Assembly: GCA_017472145.1 (NCBI GenBank) | Contig: JAFUQX010000069.1 | Location: 35,231-99,230, forward strand | Length of the DNA: 64,000 bases | Reading direction: 5' to 3' | Source: Ruminococcus sp. | GTDB lineage: Bacteria; Bacillota; Clostridia; Oscillospirales; Ruminococcaceae | Shown here: positions 58,641-64,000 of the stretch, piece by piece | How the letters are laid out: each line of letters opens with the position of its first letter | Position numbering within the stretch: position 1 is the stretch's first letter | The notes under the pieces: generated by a model | What the model was told of the DNA's origin: nothing | Databases searched by the model: none | The model's input: only the letters and a program-made list of their open reading frames with translations | Made by a program: the position numbers and the translations under genes

Positions 58641-60896
58641 TTAGCTTAACTGCCAGATATCCTCATTGTACTCTGCAATGGTTCTGTCGGAGGAGAAGTA
58701 GCCAGCCTGGCTGATGTTGATGAGCATCTTCTTAGCCCAGGCCATTCTGTCCTCATAATCCTTGAAGGCCAGTTCCTTCTTTTCGATATAATCCTGGAAA
58801 TCCGGGAAGGTCATGAACCAGTCCTTGCCGATCAGCTCCTTCTGAAGACGAGTGAGGTGTTCCTCGCTTCCCACAGCCAGCAGCTGCTCGCTCGTGATGA
58901 AGTCCACTGCGGCCTTGATGTCCTTATCCTTCTTATAGTAAGCAGATGCATCATAGCTGCCCTCTGCATAACGCTCTACAACGGTTTCGCTGGAATCGCC
59001 GAAGATATAGATGTTCTCGTCACCTACCAGCTCATGGATCTCGACATTTGCGCCGTCCTCTGTACCCAGAGTAACTGCACCATTGAGCATGAATTTCATG
59101 TTGCCTGTGCCGCTGGCCTCCTTGGAAGCCAGGGAGATCTGTTCAGAAATATCACACGCCGGAATCAGGTGCTCTGCATAGGTCACATTGTAATTCTCCA
59201 CCATGACCACCTTCAGGTAGGGGCTTACCTCCGGATCGTTGTTGATGACCTCCTGGAGACACAGGATCAGGTGAATGATATCCTGTGCGATCACATAGGC
59301 CGGGGCGGCCTTTGCACCGAAGATTGCTGTGATCGGACGGGCGGGCTTTTTGCCTGCCTTGATTTCCAGATACTTGTGAATGATATACAGAGCATTCAGC
59401 TGCTGGCGCTTGTATTCATGCAGTCTCTTGATCTGAATGTCAAAGATGGAATCTGCATCTACGTCCACGCCCTCTGTCTGCTTGAGGTAAGCACGCAGCT
59501 CCTGCTTGCGGCTTTGCTTGATGGCAAGCAGCTGCTCCAGAACCTTCGGGTCTTCTGCATATTCAGCCAGCTTTGTCAGCTCTGCGGCATCCTTCTTGTA
59601 GTCGTCGCCGATCAGCGAGGTGATGAACGCAGCCAGCTCCGGATTGCAGTGCAGCAGCCAGCGGCGGAAGGTAATGCCGTTGGTCTTGTTGTTGAACTTT
59701 TCCGGGTAGATTTCATAGAAGGCATGCAGCTCATTTTCCTTCAGAATATCGGTGTGCAGGGACGCAACACCATTTACGCTGTAGGAATAGTGAATGCAGA
59801 TGTGCGCCATGTGTACACGGTCATCCTTGTCAATGATATATACCTTTTCGTTGTCATACTTTCTGCGCACCTTGTCATCCAGCACCTCGATGATCGGAAC
59901 AAGCTGGGGTACGGCCTTCTTGAGGTAGGCGATGGGCCACTTTTCAAGCGCCTCGGCCAGAATGGTGTGGTTGGTATAGGCACAGGTGCGGGTTACGATG
60001 TCGATGGCGTCATCCATTTCAATGCCGCGCTCGCAGAGCAGACGGATCAGCTCCGGAATGACCATGGTGGGGTGGGTGTCGTTGATCTGAATGGCTGCAT
60101 AGTCCGGCAGATCATACAGATTACAGCCCTTAGCCACGCACTCGTCCAGAATGAGCTGTGCACCGTTGCTGACCATGAAATACTGCTGGTAGATACGCAG
60201 CAGCCGGCCGGCCTCGTCGCTGTCATCCGGATACAGGAACAGAGTCAGGTTCTTTTCGATGTCGCTCTTGTCGAAATCAATGCCGTCCTCTACGATGGAC
60301 TCATCGACTGTTTCGATATCAAACAGATGCAGCTTGTTGGTGCGGTTGTCATAACCAGTCACATTGATGTCATACAGTCTGGATGTCACAGTCAGACCTC
60401 TGAAGGAAACCGAATAGGAAACATCGGTCTTGGTGAGCCAGCTCTGATCTTCGATCCATGCGTTGGGCTGCTCTGTCTGGAGATTCTTTGCAAACTTCTG
60501 CTTAAACAGGCCATAGTGGTAGTTGAGACCCACGCCGTCGCCGTTGAGACCCAATGTTGCGATGGAATCCAGGAAGCAGGCAGCCAGTCGGCCCAGACCG
60601 CCGTTGCCCAGAGACGGCTCCGGTTCGATCTCCTCCACAGCGCAGATGTCCTTTTCGTTCTCGGCCAGCAGCTCCTTTACTTCGTCATAAATGCCAAGGT
60701 TGATCAGATTATTGGAGAGCAGCTTGCCGATGAGAAATTCAGCGGAGATGTAGTAGAGCTTCTTTTTGCCCTGAGCGGACTCCTTTTCAGCGGCCATCTG
60801 CTGAACCATCTCCAGCAGGCCAAAGTAGATCTCCTCATTTGTGCAGTCCGCAATGGACTTGCCGTATTTTGTATTCAGAATTGCAGTTAAATTCAT
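58641..60896 (-). CDS. glgP: Glycogen/maltodextrin phosphorylase
   Basis: The enzyme releases glucose-1-phosphate from alpha-1,4-glucans. The 751-residue protein is of the shorter bacterial GT35 type and shows the active-site start ([21 protein letters not shown]), the catalytic core, and the PLP lysine in [16 protein letters not shown]. No regulatory N-terminal phosphorylation site is expected. The ATG at this position follows GAAAGGAAC; the longest frame adds 51 unsupported residues. A TATAAT lies at 60957-60962 on the minus strand without a good -35. Confidence 0.93.
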   Translation of the reverse strand: MNLTAILNTKYGKSIADCTNEEIYFGLLEMVQQMAAEKESAQGKKKLYYISAEFLIGKLLSNNLINLGIYDEVKELLAENEKDICAVEEIEPEPSLGNGGLGRLAACFLDSIATLGLNGDGVGLNYHYGLFKQKFAKNLQTEQPNAWIEDQSWLTKTDVSYSVSFRGLTVTSRLYDINVTGYDNRTNKLHLFDIETVDESIVEDGIDFDKSDIEKNLTLFLYPDDSDEAGRLLRIYQQYFMVSNGAQLILDECVAKGCNLYDLPDYAAIQINDTHPTMVIPELIRLLCERGIEMDDAIDIVTRTCAYTNHTILAEALEKWPIAYLKKAVPQLVPIIEVLDDKVRRKYDNEKVYIIDKDDRVHMAHICIHYSYSVNGVASLHTDILKENELHAFYEIYPEKFNNKTNGITFRRWLLHCNPELAAFITSLIGDDYKKDAAELTKLAEYAEDPKVLEQLLAIKQSRKQELRAYLKQTEGVDVDADSIFDIQIKRLHEYKRQQLNALYIIHKYLEIKAGKKPARPITAIFGAKAAPAYVIAQDIIHLILCLQEVINNDPEVSPYLKVVMVENYNVTYAEHLIPACDISEQISLASKEASGTGNMKFMLNGAVTLGTEDGANVEIHELVGDENIYIFGDSSETVVERYAEGSYDASAYYKKDKDIKAAVDFITSEQLLAVGSEEHLTRLQKELIGKDWFMTFPDFQDYIEKKELAFKDYEDRMAWAKKMLINISQAGYFSSDRTIAEYNEDIWQLS

Positions 60897-61058
60897 ATAA
60901 ACGTTCCTTTCTTCTATCACAGCCGGAGCTGTGCGGTGTTTTAAGCTGTTGATATTATTATACTCTTTTACCGCCTGGATTTCTTGCAATATTCGGCGCA
61001 AAACATGCACAATACTATCATTTTTGCAAAAAATTCCTGCTGCTTTCACAAAAAGAGC

Positions 61059-61087
61059 TTGAAGGAAGACTGATACTGTAGTATAAT
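61059..61087 (+). promoter_or_regulatory. Promoter of the AraC-type regulator gene
   Basis: TTGAAG, 17 bases, TATAAT, some 30 bases before the ATG and diverging from glgP. Confidence 0.65.
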
Positions 61088-61119
61088 GCAGGTGATATAT
61101 CTGTCAAAGGAGGCCTCTC

Positions 61120-61998
61120 ATGGATCGGATCCAGTACGAAACCTATCACGAAAACAAGGCGCACACCACCCCGGACTTTCCCTATAATACGTATATCTGC
61201 TCTATTCCGCTGGATTTTCCGGAGGTATCTGCCCACTGGCACAGCGAGGCGGAGCTGATCGTCATCAAGAAAGGGCAGGGAACAGTGGCTGTAGACCTGA
61301 TATCCTATGATGTTACGGAGGGAAATATGATCCTCATTCTGCCGGGACAGCTTCATTCCATCCATCAGAGGGCCTTCTGCGAAATGGAGTATGAGAATAT
61401 TCTGTTTGATCCGGCCTTGCTGGGAGCAGGGGATGGCGATCTGTGCGGGCGTCTTTTACAGCCCTTGTTTACAGGCCAGCTCCGGCACCCGGTGCGGATG
61501 GATGAGCAGCTGCCTTATTACAAGGAGGCCTGTGCCTGTATTGAAAGGATCGACCGTCTGTGCAGTGAAAGAAAACATGGCTACCAGCTGGCGGTGAAGG
61601 GGAATCTGTTCTCATTGATGTATCTTCTGGTGACCCATCATGGGCGGTGCACGGAGAAGTCCAGGAAAAAGCGCTCTATTGAGAAGGTCAAGCTTATTCT
61701 GTCATATATCAGTGAGAATTATGCACAGCGAATCACCATTGAGGATGCGGCGGGTGTCTGCTATTACAGCAAGTCTCATTTTATGAAGTTTTTCAAGGAC
61801 ACCATGGGAGAGGGTTTCATTCAGTATCTCAATGGCTATCGGCTGCGGATCGCGGCTCAGCTTCTGCTTTCTACAGGGGATACGATTCTGGACATAGCCG
61901 AAAAAACCGGATTTGAGAATCTGTCTTATTTCAATCGGGCATTTAAAAGCCGATATGGCTTGTCTCCGGGGCAGTATCGGAAGCAGCATCTATCATAA
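61120..61998 (+). CDS. AraC family transcriptional regulator
   Basis: The 292-residue protein has an N-terminal cupin-like sensor (SAHWHSEAELIVIKKGQGTVAVD; LPGQLHSIHQ) and a C-terminal double helix-turn-helix (ISENYAQRITIEDAAGVCYYSKSHFMKFFKDTMGEGFIQYLNGYRLRIAAQLL... ENLSYFNRAFKSRYGLSPGQYRK), the AraC/XylS signature. Such regulators usually sense a sugar. It is divergently placed from glgP, so control of the phosphorylase or a nearby uptake system is possible but not shown. The start follows AAAGGAGG. Confidence 0.9.
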   Translation: MDRIQYETYHENKAHTTPDFPYNTYICSIPLDFPEVSAHWHSEAELIVIKKGQGTVAVDLISYDVTEGNMILILPGQLHSIHQRAFCEMEYENILFDPALLGAGDGDLCGRLLQPLFTGQLRHPVRMDEQLPYYKEACACIERIDRLCSERKHGYQLAVKGNLFSLMYLLVTHHGRCTEKSRKKRSIEKVKLILSYISENYAQRITIEDAAGVCYYSKSHFMKFFKDTMGEGFIQYLNGYRLRIAAQLLLSTGDTILDIAEKTGFENLSYFNRAFKSRYGLSPGQYRKQHLS

Positions 61999-62003
61999 GT
62001 ACG

Positions 62004-62032
62004 AACGGGGCTGGTAAGACCGCCCCGTTTTT
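62004..62032. terminator. Bidirectional terminator between the AraC gene and sigK
   Basis: AACGGGGC / GCCCCGTT stem with a ten-base loop and TTTTT on the plus strand. It serves the converging AraC and sigK transcripts. Confidence 0.8.
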
Positions 62033-62702
62033 ACTGATATCGTTTTCTCAGAGCATCCAGCGCACGCTTTTCGAGACGGGACACATAGGAACGGGATATC
62101 CCCATTTTATCAGCGATCTCACGCTGCGTCAGAGGTCTTGTGCCATAGAGTCCATAGCGTGCAATGAGGATCTCCTTTTCCCGCGGCTCATCCAGCTCAG
62201 AGAGAAACTGATAAAGCTGTCGGGTCTGCATTCGCTGCTCTACCAGTTCATCCAGATTGCTCCCGTCATCGATCAGATCCATCAGCGTCAGCTGATTGCC
62301 GTCCTTGTCAGTCTCAATGGGGTCTCCCATGTAGACGGTGTCGGCCTGCTTCTTGTGCGCTCGGAAGCTCATGAGGATCTCATTTTCGATACACCTGCTT
62401 GCATAGGTAGCAAACCGGATGCCTTTGCTGTGGTCGAAGGTAGAGACGGCCTTGATCAGTCCGACCGTACCGATGGAAATGAGATCCTCCTGATCACCGG
62501 TAGCCGCATAATATTTTTTGATGATATGAGCTACCAGCCGCATATTGTGGAGAATAAGCTTGTTTTTGGCTTCCTTGTCACCCAGGGCCATCTGCTCAAA
62601 GCATTTCTGCTCCTCGGCTCTGGACAGGGGTTTGCGGAAGGACCCGACCTCCTCCACATGGAGAAAGCACATGAAAATATGCTGCACGAAATCCAGAAAC
62701 AC
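62031..62702 (-). CDS. sigK: RNA polymerase sporulation sigma factor SigK
   Basis: Sigma-K drives late mother-cell transcription (coat and cortex genes). The 223-residue protein has a hydrophobic pro-sequence (FLDFVQHIFMCFLHV), the SigK opening FRKPLSRAEEQKCFEQMALGD, region 2 (LILHNMRLVAHIIKKYY; DLISIGTVGLIKAVSTFDHSKGIRFATYASRCIENEI) and region 4 (QREIADKMGISRSYVSRLEKRALDALRKR). The gene is continuous, with no skin-type insertion. It begins with GTG after a perfect GAGGTGATG ribosome site. A CATANNNT promoter lies upstream. Confidence 0.93.
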   Translation of the reverse strand: MFLDFVQHIFMCFLHVEEVGSFRKPLSRAEEQKCFEQMALGDKEAKNKLILHNMRLVAHIIKKYYAATGDQEDLISIGTVGLIKAVSTFDHSKGIRFATYASRCIENEILMSFRAHKKQADTVYMGDPIETDKDGNQLTLMDLIDDGSNLDELVEQRMQTRQLYQFLSELDEPREKEILIARYGLYGTRPLTQREIADKMGISRSYVSRLEKRALDALRKRYQ

Positions 62703-62721
62703 GTCACATCACCTCACATTT

Positions 62722-62750
62722 ACTCTATGCAGAGGGAGAGTTGTCTTATG
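62722..62750 (-). promoter_or_regulatory. Possible sporulation promoter of sigK
   Basis: On the minus strand CATAAGA, 14 bases, CATAGAGT. The -10 is of the sigma-E/sigma-K CATANNNT type and spacing is right; the -35 is poor. In Bacillus sigK is transcribed by sigma-E and sigma-K. Confidence 0.4.
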
Positions 62751-62779
62751 CAGGCCATTGCGGCCGGTTCAGCTCTGTC

Positions 62780-62808
62780 TTGAAACCAGCAGGATTTTAT
62801 GGTATAAT
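62780..62808 (+). promoter_or_regulatory. Promoter of the PNPOx-VOC gene pair
   Basis: TTGAAA, 17 bases, TATAAT. It leaves an unusually long leader of about 130 bases before the flavoprotein start; no riboswitch or attenuator is recognised in it. Confidence 0.7.
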
Positions 62809-62943
62809 GAAATACACAGCGAATGAAGCGTGCGAATGCATTTCCGGACAGGGACAGGCGCTTTGCACCGATTTCTTTTGATCCGGATGATACATGAAAA
62901 GAGGGAGTCTTAAAACTCCGGACGATATCTTAGGAGGATTGCT

Positions 62944-63420
62944 ATGTTCAGAGAACTCACGAGAAAAAAGAAGGAGCTTCCGGCAGAGGAATGCATCCGG
63001 ATACTCAAGGAGGAGACCCGGGGTGTTCTGTCGGTGCTGGGAGATGAGGATTACCCCTACGGCACACCGATGAATCACTGGTACAACGAAGCAGACGGAA
63101 AGATCTATTTCCACTGCGGTAAAGCAGGTCACAGGCTGGATGCATTGAAAAGACATGACAAGGTGTCCTTCTGCGTGTGGGATAAAGGCAGCCGCAGTGA
63201 AGGTCAATGGGCCTGGAATGTGAAAAGTGTCATTGTTTTCGGCAGAATGGAGATCATTGACGACATGGAGCAGATCATAGATATTATGGTGAAGCTTAGC
63301 CGTAAATTCACCCAGGATGAGGCGTATATCCAGAAAGAAATTGAAGTCTACGGTCACGAGACACTGCTTTTGCAGCTTAGTCCGGAGCATATCTGCTGCA
63401 AGCTGGTGACGGAGTCCTGA
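62944..63420 (+). CDS. Pyridoxamine 5'-phosphate oxidase-like flavin-binding protein
   Basis: The 158-residue protein has a split-barrel FMN-binding fold: ETRGVLSVLGDEDYPYGTPMNHWYNEADGKIYFHCGKAGHRLDALKRHDKVSFCVWD is the usual PNPOx-like pattern, as in nitroimidazole-resistance NimA-like proteins. It may reduce an electrophilic compound, bind FMN or F420-like cofactors; the substrate is unknown. The start follows TTAGGAGG. Confidence 0.82.
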   Translation: MFRELTRKKKELPAEECIRILKEETRGVLSVLGDEDYPYGTPMNHWYNEADGKIYFHCGKAGHRLDALKRHDKVSFCVWDKGSRSEGQWAWNVKSVIVFGRMEIIDDMEQIIDIMVKLSRKFTQDEAYIQKEIEVYGHETLLLQLSPEHICCKLVTES

Positions 63421-63455
63421 CTCTGTGGCTGTGAACATATGAGAGGAGCTTTTTC

Positions 63456-63839
63456 ATGAAAATCAACCATATTGCTATGTATGTATGCGATCTGGAGCGC
63501 AGTAAGGCCTTTTATGAGGTTTACTTCGGCGGTGTGCCGAATAGTAAGTATCACAATCCGAAAACAGGCTTGCAAACATATTTCCTGACCTTTGAGGATG
63601 GAGCACGGCTGGAGTTGATGTCACGCCCTGAATGTACAGATACGGTCAGACACGAATTTGCATTGGGACTGATCCATCTGGCCTTCAGTACAGGCAGCCG
63701 GGAGACTGTGGATTCACTTACAGCAAAGCTTGCAGCGGATGGGTATACCGTTGCAGGACAGCCAAGAACTACTGGCGATGGTTATTATGAGAGTGTGATC
63801 CTTGATCCCGATGGAAACCGGATCGAGATTACGGAATAG
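63456..63839 (+). CDS. VOC/glyoxalase family protein
   Basis: The 127-residue protein has the vicinal-oxygen-chelate fold: KINHIAMYVCDLERSKAFYEVYFGG with the first metal-binding His, a middle YFLTFEDGARLELMS, and VILDPDGNRIEITE with the last Glu. Such small proteins act as glyoxalases, dioxygenases or antibiotic-binding proteins. It shares a transcript with the PNPOx-like gene 35 bases upstream. The start follows GAGGAG. Confidence 0.88.
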   Translation: MKINHIAMYVCDLERSKAFYEVYFGGVPNSKYHNPKTGLQTYFLTFEDGARLELMSRPECTDTVRHEFALGLIHLAFSTGSRETVDSLTAKLAADGYTVAGQPRTTGDGYYESVILDPDGNRIEITE

Positions 63840-63868
63840 GATATTTCCACGCCGGATTTTGATATAAT

Positions 63869-63919
63869 CCCCTTAGAGTAGACACACTAAAAAACAAAGA
63901 GTGTGAAAACTCTAAGGGG
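63869..63919. mobile_element. Left-end region of an insertion sequence with transposase-blocking hairpin
   Basis: CCCCTTAGAGT and ACTCTAAGGGG are perfect 11-base inverted repeats around the motif GTAGACACACTAAAAAACAA, just ahead of the transposase start. The position and hairpin suggest the IS end, where such hairpins limit read-through into the transposase. The true border and target duplication cannot be seen here because the other end lies outside the window. Confidence 0.55.
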
Positions 63920-63927
63920 GTTATTTC

Positions 63928-64000
63928 ATGTCAAGACAAAAGAAATTGACAGACGAAGAAAGAATAGAAGCCGTGCGAGAATATCTTGCAGGAAAAGGAA
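63928..64000 (+). CDS. Transposase OrfA, N-terminal part (cut by window edge)
   Basis: The first 24 codons read MSRQKKLTDEERIEAVREYLAGKG, a Lys/Arg/Glu-rich helix-turn-helix start like the small OrfA of IS3-group elements. The frame remains open at the window edge. The ribosome site is AAGGGGG. Family identity would need the rest of the gene. Confidence 0.6.
   Translation, partial: MSRQKKLTDEERIEAVREYLAGKG

Noticed and set aside
58857-60890. A 677-residue plus-strand open frame opposite the phosphorylase
   Set aside because: It mirrors glgP exactly, has no ribosome site or known motif, and glgP carries clear catalytic signatures.
60897-61058. A riboswitch or sigma-A promoter before glgP
   Set aside because: There is a TATAAT at 60957-60962 on the minus strand and a small CACAGC/GCTGTG hairpin, but no proper -35 at 16-18 bases and no riboswitch-like structure.
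62031-62702. A skin-like insertion splitting sigK
   Set aside because: The frame is continuous from the pro-sequence through region 4; no recombinase gene is close.

Overview
The window comes from a Gram-positive anaerobic gut or rumen Clostridia bacterium, most likely a cellulolytic Ruminococcus (Oscillospiraceae, R. champanellensis / R. flavefaciens type). The reasons are a secreted GH9 cellulase with Thr-rich linkers and a dockerin, two further dockerin proteins, a complete spoIIIA operon plus sigK, typical AGGAGG ribosome sites, and many TTGACA-N17-TATAAT promoters. Gene starts were chosen by ribosome-binding site and family alignment; several lie inside the longest possible frame. All functional calls come from reading translated sequence and motifs; no database search was run.

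Layout. 1-6 kb: the tail of an unknown gene, a lipoprotein of the Cthe_2159-type carbohydrate-binding family, a ribbon-helix-helix protein, clpB, and an HU/DUF6465 operon. 6-10.5 kb (minus strand): an ECF sigma/anti-sigma pair, a small membrane protein, an SLC13-type permease and a DUF2809 protein. 10.6-15.5 kb: spoIIIAA-AH, the mother-cell side of the engulfed-forespore channel. 15.6-25 kb: one long housekeeping operon (nusB, a TsaD/Kae1-like gene, xseA, xseB, ispA, dxs, tlyA, nadK, argR, recN), then azlCD. 26.2-29.5 kb: an AT-rich minus-strand island encoding a free-standing dockerin protein, a secreted trypsin-like protease and a duplicated-domain dockerin protein, bracketed by two near-identical hairpins.

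29.5-34.8 kb (minus): rpsO, pnp, a DUF624/YesL-like membrane protein, a SpoIIM-like protein and proC. 35-41.3 kb: an operon with an FAD oxidoreductase, a polytopic GT-C-like membrane protein, a GH1 beta-glucosidase and a GH13 alpha-glucosidase. 41.3-44 kb: a zinc-type ABC uptake operon with a Fur-family operator, followed by a foldback repeat. 44-49.5 kb: cardiolipin synthase, a NifU-like/GGGtGRT protein pair, a LUD-domain protein and an alpha/beta hydrolase. 49.5-51.3 kb: an Lsa-like ABC-F antibiotic-resistance ATPase behind a leader with a six-codon ORF and an intrinsic terminator (attenuation).

51.5-52 kb: tRNA-Pro(GGG) and a multi-hairpin repeat. 52-54.5 kb: an MBOAT O-acyltransferase with a partner protein that ends just after the start of a DHHW/AlgX-like domain. 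54.7-57.6 kb: the GH9 cellulase. 57.7-64 kb: a left-handed beta-helix protein, glycogen phosphorylase, an AraC-type regulator, intact sigK, a PNPOx-like flavoprotein, a VOC-family protein, and the left end of an insertion sequence cut by the window edge.

The themes are cellulose and oligosaccharide use (GH9, dockerins, GH1, GH13, phosphorylase), sporulation (spoIIIA, spoIIM-like and sigK, each with a CATANNNT-type promoter candidate), and accessory modules between core operons. The best candidates for undescribed biology are the NifU-like/GGGtGRT pair, the dockerin-protease-dockerin island, the truncated DHHW partner of the MBOAT enzyme, and the ABC-F attenuator.
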